A DNA stretch of 64,000 bases from contig NZ_WCHR01000003.1 in assembly GCF_008973825.1 (NCBI RefSeq), positions 1-64,000 of the forward strand. The letters are read 5' to 3'. Both the position numbers and the translations under genes were made by a program. The notes under the pieces were generated by a model. It worked only from the letters and a program-made list of their open reading frames with translations, ran no database searches and had not been told where the DNA came from. Shown here one piece after another: positions 17,885-25,824 of this stretch; the first letter of the stretch is position 1; the number at the start of each line of letters is the position of its first letter. The DNA comes from Gemmobacter serpentinus. GTDB taxonomy: Bacteria; Pseudomonadota; Alphaproteobacteria; Rhodobacterales; Rhodobacteraceae.

Positions 17885-19024
17885 TCAGGATGCGGATTGG
17901 CGGCGGCGCGCGTCAAAGGCACCGCCGGTCTGGCTGCTGCCCCGAAGCGTCACGGCATCCTTGCCGAGCAGCGGGAAGACCAGTTCGGCAAAGCGGATGC
18001 TTTCCTCCAGATGTGGATAGCCGGACAGCACGAAAGTATCGACGCCAAGCGCCTGATATTCCCGCAGGCGTTCGGCAATCTGTTCCGGCGCGCCAACCAG
18101 AGCGGTGCCCGCGCCGCCCCGCACCAGCCCCACCCCGGCCCAGAGATTGGGCCCGACCACCAGCCGGTCGCGCCGCCCGCCATGCAGCGCCGCCATGCGC
18201 GACTGGCCCACGGAATCCATCTTGGCATAGCCTGCCTGTGCGGCCGCGATCTCTTCATCGGTCAGGCGGGAAATCAGGCGATCCCCCTCGGCCCAGGCCT
18301 CGGCCTCGGTCTCGCGGGCGATGACATGCAGGCGCACGCCAAAGCGCACCGTCCGGCCATGCTTTGCGGCACGGGCGCGAACATCGGCGATCTTTTCGGC
18401 GACCTGCGCGGGCGGCTCGCCCCATGTCAGATAGGCATCGACATGTTTTGCCGCCAACTCATGCGCGGCGGGGGAAGAGCCGCCGAAGTAGAGCGGCGGA
18501 TAGGGGCTTTGCACCGCCGGATGGAAATTGCGCGCGCCTTGCACGGTGATGTGCTTGCCCGCGAAATCCACCGTCTCGCCGGTCAGCAGCCTGCGCCAGA
18601 CGGTCAGGAATTCATCGGCATTCTCATAGCGCCCGTCATGGCTGAAGAACACGCCATCGGCGGCCAGTTCGGTTGCGTCGCCCCCCGGCACCACGTTCAG
18701 AATCAGCCGTCCGCCAAGCGCCTGATCCAGCGTCGCGGCCTGCCGGGCCGAGGCTGTGGGCCCGCTGATCGAGGTGCGCAATGCCACCAGCAGCTTGATG
18801 CGTTTGGTCTCATGGATCAGGCTGGCCGCCACAACCCAAGGGTCCTGGCAGGAAGATCCGGTGGGGATCAACAACCCGTCATAACCCAGCCGGTCCGCGG
18901 TTACCGCCACATCGCGCAGGTAATCCAGCGTTGGCGCGCGGCCAAAATCCGAGGTACCAAGATAGCGGGTATCGCCCGAGGTGGGCAGGAACCAGAAGAT
19001 ATCGGGTGGGGACAGGGCGGTCAT
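17885..19024 (-). CDS. ssuD: SsuD-like FMNH2-dependent alkanesulfonate monooxygenase
   Basis: This 379-residue LLM-class flavin monooxygenase resembles SsuD. Examples are [14 protein letters not shown] at 11-24, the Cys-bearing [24 protein letters not shown] near 50-70, [34 protein letters not shown] at about 83-116, and [14 protein letters not shown] near 200. SsuD releases sulfite and an aldehyde from alkanesulfonates using FMNH2 from a separate reductase, and no reductase gene is seen here. It overlaps the preceding DszA/NtaA-type gene by ATGA (19021-19024), so the two are coupled. Expression under sulfur limitation is expected but no regulator is visible. Confidence 0.85.
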   Translation of the reverse strand: MTALSPPDIFWFLPTSGDTRYLGTSDFGRAPTLDYLRDVAVTADRLGYDGLLIPTGSSCQDPWVVAASLIHETKRIKLLVALRTSISGPTASARQAATLDQALGGRLILNVVPGGDATELAADGVFFSHDGRYENADEFLTVWRRLLTGETVDFAGKHITVQGARNFHPAVQSPYPPLYFGGSSPAAHELAAKHVDAYLTWGEPPAQVAEKIADVRARAAKHGRTVRFGVRLHVIARETEAEAWAEGDRLISRLTDEEIAAAQAGYAKMDSVGQSRMAALHGGRRDRLVVGPNLWAGVGLVRGGAGTALVGAPEQIAERLREYQALGVDTFVLSGYPHLEESIRFAELVFPLLGKDAVTLRGSSQTGGAFDARRRQSAS

Positions 19025-20409
19025 TCTGCGGCTCCAAGCAGGCGGGCACCGGGGCGGAAGCCCTGGGCGGTATGGGTGGCGGGCAGGCGGTCGCCCTTGC
19101 CGAAGGTGCGGTGGCGCAGGCTGCCCTCGGCATATTCGGTCTTGTAGCTGCCGCGCGATTGCAGCTCTGGCACGACCAGATCGGCGAAATCGACATAGCT
19201 TTCCGGTGTCACGATGCGGGTCAGGTTGAAGCCGTCGATCTCGCCTTCGCGGATCCAGTCTTCCAGCTCATCCGCAACCTGCGCCGCGGTGCCGGTGATC
19301 GGCGGATAGCGCCCGCCCATGGCCAGCTGATCCAGAAGTGCGCGCTTGGTATAGCCTCGGCTTTGCGCCAATTTCGCCGCCGACTGGATGGCGTTCGATT
19401 GGCCGAAGGGGATCGGATCATCCAGACCATAACGATCAAAGTCGATCCCGAGGGAGGCCGAGTAATGCGCAAGGCCCGCCTCGGGGCTGGCGCTGGCTGT
19501 GTACTCGGCCAACCGTTCTTGAGCAGCCTTTTCCGAACGGTCGGCAATCACCGCGATCCCGGCCAGAATGCGAATGTCCTGAGGGTCGCGCCCGGCATCC
19601 GCTACCGCCTTGCGCACCGCGCGCGAGGCGGCACGGGCGGCGGCCTTGTCGGGGACCGAGATGAAGACGCATTCTGCGTGGCGCGCGGCAAAGGCCTGCC
19701 CGCGCCCGGATGTGCCGGCCTGAAACAGCACCGGCGTGCGCTGGCGCGAGGGTTCCGACAGGTGATAGCCATCGACCTGATAGAACTGACCGCGATGATG
19801 CACGCGGTGGATGCGGGACGGGTCGGCATAGATACGCGCAGCACGATCGCCCAGAACAGCGCCATCCTCCCACGAGCCTTCCCAAAGCTTGTAAAGCACC
19901 TCCAGATATTCATCGGCCTGATCGTAGCGCAGGTCGTGCCCGGTCTGGCCATCGCGCCCGACAGCGCGGGCGGCACTGTCGAGATAGCCGGTCACGATGT
20001 TCCAGCCGATCCGCCCGTCTGTCAGATGGTCCAGCGTCGACATGCGACGGGCGAAAGTATAGGGGGCCTCATTGTTCACGTTGACCGTGATGCCAAAGCC
20101 CAGGTGTTTGGTGACGGCGGCCATGGCCGAGACCAGCATCATCGGATCATTGACCGGCAGTTGCACCGCCTCGCGTGCGGGCACGTCGATGCCGCCGCCA
20201 TAGACGTCATAGACGCCAAGGATATCCGCCAGAAACACCGCATCGAACAGCCCGCGCTCCAGCGTTTTCGCTAGGTCGGTCCAGTGATCCAGCCGCTTGT
20301 AATCGATGGATGTGTCGCGCGGATGCGTCCATTGGCCATGATTGATATGGCCCACGCAATTCATGCTGAACGCATTGACCAGAATGTGTTTTCTAAGCCG
20401 ATCTGCCAT
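19021..20409 (-). CDS. NtaA/SnaA/DszA-family FMN-dependent monooxygenase
   Basis: This 462-residue flavin monooxygenase starts [30 protein letters not shown], a typical N-terminus of the NtaA/SnaA/DszA group. [54 protein letters not shown] and [24 protein letters not shown] are further signatures. Members cleave nitrilotriacetate, dibenzothiophene sulfone or related S- and N-compounds with external FMNH2. It is the first gene of a three-gene minus-strand unit with the SsuD-like and amidohydrolase genes; GGAG precedes the start. An organosulfur substrate is favoured by the context. Confidence 0.85.
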   Translation of the reverse strand: MADRLRKHILVNAFSMNCVGHINHGQWTHPRDTSIDYKRLDHWTDLAKTLERGLFDAVFLADILGVYDVYGGGIDVPAREAVQLPVNDPMMLVSAMAAVTKHLGFGITVNVNNEAPYTFARRMSTLDHLTDGRIGWNIVTGYLDSAARAVGRDGQTGHDLRYDQADEYLEVLYKLWEGSWEDGAVLGDRAARIYADPSRIHRVHHRGQFYQVDGYHLSEPSRQRTPVLFQAGTSGRGQAFAARHAECVFISVPDKAAARAASRAVRKAVADAGRDPQDIRILAGIAVIADRSEKAAQERLAEYTASASPEAGLAHYSASLGIDFDRYGLDDPIPFGQSNAIQSAAKLAQSRGYTKRALLDQLAMGGRYPPITGTAAQVADELEDWIREGEIDGFNLTRIVTPESYVDFADLVVPELQSRGSYKTEYAEGSLRHRTFGKGDRLPATHTAQGFRPGARLLGAAE

Positions 20410-21363
20410 CAGGTCGCTCCATGTCGGGGAAGGGGGATGCCGTTCGGCGCGTATGGCCCGCGGCAGAAGGTGTCGATCTCACCGGAGGGTGCCGCCGCTC
20501 GCGGTCGGCATTCTCCCGGTCGGGATCGCAAATGGCCGATATGACCGAGATCTGGGGCGTGGCAAACCGCTTGGGCTCCGACCAAATCCCTTGCCGGTTG
20601 GAGCAGAGCCGCGTTGTCGCTGCGAAGTCCGAACGCGCGGCAACATAGGCCGCCTCGCGCTGGGCGATGGTGATCGCGCGGCGTAAGGCGCTGCCCGCCT
20701 GCCGGGGGGCCGCACTGGTCCGGTGTCGCCCGCCGTCGCCCGCTCCGCCGTCATCCATCGCGCTGGATTTACCGCCCAAGGTCGCAGGGGACGGAGGCTC
20801 GGTCAAAGGCAGGATGCAGTGATGGTCCGGCCGCGCCCGATACGATGCCGCTCGAGGCCAGAATGCCTGCGCCAGCGTCTGGGGGACCAACCGCGCCTGC
20901 GGATGCGGCAGGGGCGACCTGCGGGGCGGTCGGCCCATATGGGGCGTCATCTGAAAATTCATGGCTGCCTCTGATCCGGCCCACGAGACCAGAGGAATGG
21001 GCGCGGGATGCGCGCCATAACAACGATCTCATGTGTCGTGATTATGCGACCAGGCGGCGCCCATCGCGATTCCAAACCCCAGTGCTTAAGGAGAGGAATT
21101 TGACTGCGGCCGTTCGGACAGCGATGAATTTCTTTTGCCCCACAGATATTCGAGCACATGTGCGGCGGCGGGCTGCGATCCGGGCAGCGATCTGCCGAAC
21201 ACAGGTTCGCGCTCGAAGAAGGCTTGCGTTCAAGTGGGCTCCATTAGGGCATAGGGGCTGATCGGCGGTCAAATTCGCCGAAACCCCTTCAATCCTCCGT
21301 CTTTGGGCATTGCGTCTGCCGCGCGCGCGGTATTCAACTTCCGAACCCAGCCGGAAGATTGCC
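20410..21363. other. gene-poor interval of 954 bp
   Basis: No recognisable gene is found between the dszA-like gene and the GNAT gene. Open frames on both strands have low-complexity Ala/Pro/Arg translations. The best candidate is a 53-codon frame from a TTG at 21100 to 21261 with AAGGAG in front, but its product is Arg-rich and unfamiliar. The interval presumably contains the promoter of the minus-strand sulfur genes and may hold decayed coding sequence. Confidence 0.5.
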
Positions 21364-21849
21364 ATGCCCTCTGACAAGCCCGCCCTTGAAATTCGCCGCG
21401 ACACGCCGCTTGCCGCCGAGGTTCTGCCGCTTCTGCAGCGTCATCTGGATCTGATGTGGGCCGCCTCGCCCCCCGAGAGCGTGCACGCGCTGGACCCGGC
21501 TGAGCTGGCCGTCGCCGATGTCGCCTTTTTCACCTTGCGCGAGGGTGAAACCGTGCTCGGCATGGGGGCGATCAAACGGATTGACGCGGGTCATGCCGAG
21601 ATAAAATCCATGCATGTGGTCGCTGAGGCGCGCGGACGCGGCCTTGCCGTACTGCTGCTGGATCGCCTGATGTCGGAAGCACAGCGCCTCGGCTATGCCC
21701 GTCTCAGCCTCGAGACCGGCGTCGAGGAGGTCTTTGCGCCGGCGCGCGCGCTTTACTTCCGCGCGGGATTTGAGCAATGCCCGCCCTTCGAAGGCTATTG
21801 GGATGATCCCAACAGTTTCTTCATGACGAAGGCGCTGGCCCCGGCCTGA
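21364..21849 (+). CDS. GNAT-family N-acetyltransferase
   Basis: This 161-residue acetyltransferase has the acetyl-CoA pyrophosphate loop in AEIKSMHVVAEARGRGLAVLLLDRLMSEAQRLGY (about residues 80-113) and the terminal LETGVEEVFAPARALYFRAGFEQCPPFEGYWDDPNSFFMTK typical of small-molecule GNAT enzymes. The ATG at 21364 fits the family N-terminus (MPSDKPALEIRRDTP). It stands alone between gene-poor stretches, and the substrate is unknown. Confidence 0.85.
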   Translation: MPSDKPALEIRRDTPLAAEVLPLLQRHLDLMWAASPPESVHALDPAELAVADVAFFTLREGETVLGMGAIKRIDAGHAEIKSMHVVAEARGRGLAVLLLDRLMSEAQRLGYARLSLETGVEEVFAPARALYFRAGFEQCPPFEGYWDDPNSFFMTKALAPA

Positions 21850-22138
21850 GCCCCGCGCGCCGCCCATAGGGCGCAATCCCCGGCTTGCGATAGCGGCTTG
21901 GTCGCGCGCGATCACGCAGAGCAGTCGTCTTGGGAGCCATGGTCGTGGCTTGATTTGCTTGTAAGTTTGACGCGCTTGAAGGCATGAGGCCCGTGGGGCA
22001 TGTGGCACCCCGCCAGAATGCGGCGGAATTTCGGTTTGGATCCGCGCCCTGGCCCTCGTGCGGGCCGCTGCGATTTTTGCCCCATGATCGGCACAGAATA
22101 GCGACGCCAGCATGGCGGGCCAGCAAGCCGCCAAGCCG
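21850..22138. other. gene-free interval before tRNA-Arg
   Basis: Nothing recognisable is present between the GNAT stop and the tRNA promoter. The minus-strand frame that runs through it and the tRNA carries the GLEPPTPDLEGPCSIQLSY string, a well-known false translation of antisense tRNA-Arg. Confidence 0.5.
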
Positions 22139-22167
22139 TTGCGAACCGCTTTCCGAACCGCTATCAG
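22139..22167 (+). promoter_or_regulatory. promoter of tRNA-Arg
   Basis: TTGCGA (22139-22144) and TATCAG (22162-22167) are separated by exactly 17 bp, and the tRNA begins nine bases further on. This is a good sigma70-type promoter for the tRNA gene. Confidence 0.7.
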
Positions 22168-22176
22168 AGGAAGCAC

Positions 22177-22253
22177 GGCCTCGTAGCTCAACTGGATAGA
22201 GCACGGACCTTCTAAGTCTGGGGTTGGGGGTTCAAGTCCTCCCGGGGTCGCCA
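22177..22253 (+). tRNA. tRNA-Arg (anticodon UCU)
   Basis: The 77-nt gene folds as a cloverleaf. The acceptor arms GGCCTCG and CGGGGTC pair with two G-U pairs. The D arm is GCTC...GAGC. The anticodon stem CGGAC/GTCTG encloses loop CTTCTAA with anticodon TCT at 22211-22213. The T arm is GGGGG-TTCAAGT-CCTCC. The discriminator G is followed by an encoded CCA (22251-22253). It reads AGA codons, which are rare in this GC-rich DNA. Confidence 0.95.
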
Positions 22254-22331
22254 AGTTTCTGAAATACTGACGATAGACAACAAATTCTCGCGTTTTCGAT
22301 CGCGTCCGGGATGTATTGTGGCTCGATGTTC

Positions 22332-22429
22332 GTGAGCCGTGAGCCGTGAGCCGTGAGCCGTGAGCCGTGAGCCGTGAGCCGTGAGCCGTGAGCCGTGAGC
22401 CGTGAGCCGTGAGCCGTGAGCCGTGAACG
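22332..22429. repeat. heptamer tandem repeat (GTGAGCC)x13
   Basis: Thirteen perfect, uninterrupted copies of GTGAGCC run from 22332 to 22422, followed by a degenerate GTGAACG. The array starts 79 bases after the tRNA-Arg 3' end. Perfect short arrays of this size are prone to slippage and are often variable in copy number between strains. No gene is clearly read through it: both frames open on the minus strand begin and end in non-coding-looking sequence. Confidence 0.97.
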
Positions 22430-22432
22430 GCA

Positions 22433-22794
22433 CATTTTCTTGGGGCCGTTCGGGGGGATGCGGCACCTTTGGCGAAAGTCCCAAGCCCGGTTCAAGTTTG
22501 CCGGGATCACTGGACCTTCCCGCTGCTGATGGCGGGCGCGGATCTGTCGCCTTGATGCATCGGCTGGCACGGCTGATCGCCTCATGTGGCAAGCCCGCCT
22601 GCCGCTGCTACGAAGTCAGATTCAGGGAGAGGGTCGGGGGCAGTTCCGCAGTTTCGAAGTGGTCCCGGGCACCGGGACGCGGGGGATGGGGCGATGCTGT
22701 TAGGGGGCCGACAATGGCCGCGCCCCGACTGTATTGGCCGGGACGGGCCGTTTGCTCAGGCGGCCCCGGTTGTGGCCTGGGTGCGGCGCTTGGC
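22433..22794. other. gene-free interval after the heptamer repeat
   Basis: No recognisable coding sequence, RNA or terminator is seen between the repeat and the 3' end of the SDR gene. A plus-strand frame is open but its Gly/Arg/Pro-rich product and lack of a ribosome site argue against it. Confidence 0.5.
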
Positions 22795-23556
22795 CTAGAC
22801 CTTGGCGATCGAGTTCCCGCCATCGGCCAGCATCGCCGAGCCTGTCACGAAACTTGACAGGTCAGAGGCGAGGAACAGCGCCGCATTGGCGATCTCGGTC
22901 GGTTGCGCCATCCGCTTCAGCGCATGAAGGTTCTCGATAAAGGTGGCGGTTTGTGGGTTGGTCGCCGCATCGCCGGCCATGCCGGTCAGGGTGCCGCCGG
23001 GCAGCAAGGCATTGGCACGAATCCCCTGCGGCCCGTAATCGACGGCAATCGCCTGAACGAGCCCGATGAGCCCGCTTTTGGAGGCTGCATAAGTTCCCAT
23101 GCCGGGCAGGGTCGCGGTATGGCCGATGAAAGTGCCGGTGAAGATCAGCGACCCGCCCCCCCGCGCGAGCAATGCAGGGATTTCTGCCCGCGCGGCATGG
23201 AAGGCTGCAGTCAGGTTGGTCGCCAACACCTCTTCCCATTCCTCCGGCTCGGTCTCGGCAATCTTGGCCCCTGATCCAAGGCGCCCCGCATTGTTGAACG
23301 CGGCGTCCAGCCCGCCAAACTCTTGCTTTGCGAGATCGACCATCGCCCCGGCATAGTGCGGGTCGGTCACATCCCCGGCAAGCGGGACCGCTGTGCCGCC
23401 CGCATGGCAGATTTCATCGGCCACGGCCTGCAATTCCGGCAGGCGTCGCGCGCCGAGAACCAGACGCGCGCCCTGCGCGGCAAAAAGCCGGGCTGCGGCG
23501 GCACCGATGCCGCTGGAAGCCCCGGTGATGATGACGGTCTTGTCTTGGAGAAGCAT
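22795..23556 (-). CDS. SDR-family oxidoreductase
   Basis: This 253-residue classical short-chain dehydrogenase has the cofactor motif TGASSGIGAAAARLF at 11-25, NNAG near 90, a catalytic YAASK near 155 and the C-terminal GSAMLADGGNS. It is a cytoplasmic NAD(P)H-dependent enzyme acting on an alcohol or carbonyl of unknown identity. The ATG at 23556 follows AAAGGAC at a normal distance; the longer frame to 23805 adds 83 unlike residues. It stands alone. Confidence 0.85.
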   Translation of the reverse strand: MLLQDKTVIITGASSGIGAAAARLFAAQGARLVLGARRLPELQAVADEICHAGGTAVPLAGDVTDPHYAGAMVDLAKQEFGGLDAAFNNAGRLGSGAKIAETEPEEWEEVLATNLTAAFHAARAEIPALLARGGGSLIFTGTFIGHTATLPGMGTYAASKSGLIGLVQAIAVDYGPQGIRANALLPGGTLTGMAGDAATNPQTATFIENLHALKRMAQPTEIANAALFLASDLSSFVTGSAMLADGGNSIAKV

Positions 23557-23988
23557 CCTAAGTCCTTTCAACCTTTGATGGCTTTTCCTAGGGGGGCATG
23601 AGGGTGCGATACGACCCGGATCTTGCGCATGGCTGACCCGAAACTTGCGACATCCAAGCTGTTGCGGATTTGCTGATGCTGCCCGCTTGGGGGGAGTGCG
23701 ATCTGTGCGAAGAAACGGTGGACGATGCCATGGGCCGGGCCTGTCACGCAACGCCGCGTGTGGAGGAAGCCTTGATTGATGATTGCTTTCAATCACCGCA
23801 GGCATGGCGGCGATGCGGCTGAGCGCCTTGGGCGTGGTGAAGCGGAGCGTCGATGCGTCGGTGATGCCGGGGGCAGGTCATGCCGCCTGCGTGCCCCGTT
23901 TGCCGCAGGCCTTGTCGGGTCACATATCGCAGAGAGGGTGATAGATCCGTGAGGCCGTGATCTTTCAAAGCGCTGTATGGGGAAAGGG
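23557..23988. other. gene-free interval between the SDR gene and the SRP RNA gene
   Basis: No gene is recognised. Short frames on both strands lack ribosome sites and familiar motifs. The interval lies downstream of the minus-strand SRP RNA gene and upstream of the SDR gene, so it may hold the SDR promoter, but none stands out. Confidence 0.45.
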
Positions 23989-24084
23989 TGAGAGGCTGGA
24001 CAACGACCCAAGCGGGGCTCGTTACGGCTGCTTCCTTCCGGACCTGACCGGGTTGGCGAGGTGCCTGCCCGCGCCAACCTCTCA
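23989..24084 (-). ncRNA. ffs: 4.5S signal recognition particle RNA (small bacterial SRP RNA)
   Basis: On the minus strand the invariant apical region GGTCAGGTCCGGAAGGAAGC of SRP RNA is present (about 24048-24029). The ends TGAGAGG (24084-24078) and CCTCTCA (23995-23989) pair perfectly, giving a 96-nt hairpin RNA of the usual size. It binds Ffh to target membrane proteins. A well-formed promoter ends six bases before the 5' end. Confidence 0.95.
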
Positions 24085-24090
24085 AGGCTG

Positions 24091-24119
24091 CATTTAGGGG
24101 GTTGCGCGGGGCTTTGCAA
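24091..24119 (-). promoter_or_regulatory. promoter of the SRP RNA gene
   Basis: On the minus strand TTGCAA (24119-24114) and TAAATG (24096-24091) are 17 bp apart. The RNA 5' end falls seven bases after the -10 element, as expected for a stable-RNA promoter. Confidence 0.8.
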
Positions 24120-24157
24120 GCCCTCTGCGCCGGGGGCGGTGAAAAGGCCCGCGGCCC

Positions 24158-25141
24158 TCAGGGCGCTGCGGCGGCCTTCAGATCGTCGATCATGCTGGCG
24201 ATCAGATTGGCCACGCGGGCGGGATCTTGTGTCGCCGATTGCAGATGGTCGCCCGGCGTCAGCAGAACAGTCGTCCCGCCCTGGCGTGTGGCCAGTAGAT
24301 CCTGCACGATTGTCACCGGCACCAGCCGATCCGCGCGGCCCTGAAACACCAGAACCGGACCATCAAACGCGGCAATAGCGGGCAGGGCCACGGCTTGCCC
24401 CAGGTTTTCGCCATGGGTCAGCGTGAAGGCCGGGATGGCCAGTCGCGCGCCAAGGCTGCGCAGCGGCAGGCCCAGCCGATCGGTGATGTGGCGCAGCACC
24501 GCCGGGAAATTCAGTGCGGGTGCATCAAGGATCACCCCGACCACATGCGGTGCCTGATCGGATCGGGCAAGGAACTGCCCGATGATCGCCCCACCCATGG
24601 AAGCACCGACGAGCACCACCCGTTCCATGCCCTGCGCGCGCAGCATTTCCACGGCTGCATCCAGATCCTGCCATTCGGTCAGGCCGAACAGATGCATTCC
24701 CTCGGGGGCCATGGGGGCATCCGGGTCCTGACGATAGCTGATCAACAAGACAGGTATGCCGCTGCGATGCAGGGCGGGCAGGTAAAGATAGCCATCCTCG
24801 CGCGCCCCGCCGATGCCATGCACGAAGATCGCACCAAGTTTGGCATCGGGGCGCGTGGCCTCTGCCGCGCCGGGCACCAGCCAGGCCGGGGCGGGGCCAA
24901 GCGGGGTCTCCACCGCAAGCGTCTGATAGGCATAACCGAAGGCGGCTTGCGGGTCGCCGCGATAGCCAAGCTGTGTCGGGTCAGTCGGGGGGGCCATGTG
25001 CTGAGACAGGGCCGCGCCTGTGAGGACGCCCGTCATCAGCCGGTGGCTGAACCATGTGGAAAACAGGATGGCCAGCCCGGCCAGCAGGGTAAAGCCGACG
25101 ATCAGGCGGCGCGGCCAGCGCGGGCCGGGGCGCGGCGTCAT
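24158..25141 (-). CDS. membrane-anchored alpha/beta hydrolase
   Basis: This 327-residue alpha/beta hydrolase has one N-terminal membrane segment (LIVGFTLLAGLAILFSTWF, about 13-31), so its catalytic domain is probably periplasmic. The oxyanion motif FVHGIGG lies near 106, the nucleophile elbow GASMGG near 181, the likely acid in GRADRLVPV near 270 and the catalytic histidine in TPGDHLQS near 300. It resembles esterase/lipase-like proteins of unknown substrate. Its start overlaps the HAD phosphatase stop by ATGA, so the two are co-translated. Confidence 0.82.
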   Translation of the reverse strand: MTPRPGPRWPRRLIVGFTLLAGLAILFSTWFSHRLMTGVLTGAALSQHMAPPTDPTQLGYRGDPQAAFGYAYQTLAVETPLGPAPAWLVPGAAEATRPDAKLGAIFVHGIGGAREDGYLYLPALHRSGIPVLLISYRQDPDAPMAPEGMHLFGLTEWQDLDAAVEMLRAQGMERVVLVGASMGGAIIGQFLARSDQAPHVVGVILDAPALNFPAVLRHITDRLGLPLRSLGARLAIPAFTLTHGENLGQAVALPAIAAFDGPVLVFQGRADRLVPVTIVQDLLATRQGGTTVLLTPGDHLQSATQDPARVANLIASMIDDLKAAAAP

Positions 25142-25767
25142 GCCAAGAGACCGGCGCGGCGTGCGCCGTCCAGCAAGGTGTCGGCGACGTGATGGGCATA
25201 GCGGCCCGTGGCCGGGATGATATCGGGCACCTGCACCACGGTGCAGCCTGCGGCATGGGCGGCCTCGGCCCCCGGTTCGCTGTCCTCAAACACAAGGCAG
25301 CGCGCCGGATCGACGCCAAGGCGCGCAGCGGTCAGCAGATAGGGTTCGGCATGGGGCTTCGCTTGCGCCACGTCATCGCGGGTGATGACCACCGGGAAAT
25401 GCGGGGCAAGCCCCGCCAGCGCCAGCTTGCGATGTGCGCTTTCGCGATGCGACGAGGTGCACAGCGCCTTGGGAAGTGGCAACAAATCCAGCAGAGCCGC
25501 AGCACCCGGCTTCAGCGGCATCTCCTGTTCCAGCGCCGCCTCGAAGCCGCCGCGCCAGCGCGCGCCGAAGGTGGTGATATCCAGCGCCGGATAGGCGATC
25601 TGCAAGATCTGGTCGCTGGCCTCGGCATCCTTTCCGACCAATTGGTGAAAGATCATTGGATCAGGGTCCAGACCCAGATCGCGCAGGATATCCTGGCCAA
25701 GCCGCATCGCCACGGCCTCGGTATCCAGCAGAGTTCCATCCAGATCGAAGATCACCGCCTCAAACAT
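25138..25767 (-). CDS. HAD-superfamily hydrolase (beta-phosphoglucomutase/phosphatase-like)
   Basis: This 209-residue HAD protein has motif I FDLDGTLLDTEA at residues 6-17 with both catalytic aspartates, motif II CTSSHRES near 109, a lysine in QAKPHAEPYL near 145 and the acidic motif IV VFEDSEPGAEAA near 165. The substrate is a small phosphorylated metabolite of unknown identity. AGGA lies 7 bases before the ATG at 25767; a GTG two codons upstream (25773) is less well spaced. It precedes and is coupled to the alpha/beta hydrolase. Confidence 0.85.
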   Translation of the reverse strand: MFEAVIFDLDGTLLDTEAVAMRLGQDILRDLGLDPDPMIFHQLVGKDAEASDQILQIAYPALDITTFGARWRGGFEAALEQEMPLKPGAAALLDLLPLPKALCTSSHRESAHRKLALAGLAPHFPVVITRDDVAQAKPHAEPYLLTAARLGVDPARCLVFEDSEPGAEAAHAAGCTVVQVPDIIPATGRYAHHVADTLLDGARRAGLLA

Positions 25768-25824
25768 CGTCACATCCTGTCCCGTATTCGCTTGCGTCCT
25801 GCTCTCGTGGCGAAGCCTAGCGGA

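Noticed and set aside
22177-22253. tRNA-Arg as attachment site of an integrated element
   Set aside because: No repeat of the tRNA 3' end, integrase or phage gene is seen in the window.
21334-22254. minus-strand frame through tRNA-Arg with GLEPPTPDLEGPCSIQLSY
   Set aside because: This string is a recurrent false protein made by translating antisense tRNA-Arg genes.
22332-22429. CRISPR array
   Set aside because: The units are 7 bp and contiguous with no spacers, and no cas genes are near.
22212-22592. frames reading the heptamer repeat as a repeat protein (TAHGSRL units)
   Set aside because: The repeat stays open in more than one frame simply because the unit has no stops; flanking sequence is non-coding in appearance and one end lies in the tRNA.
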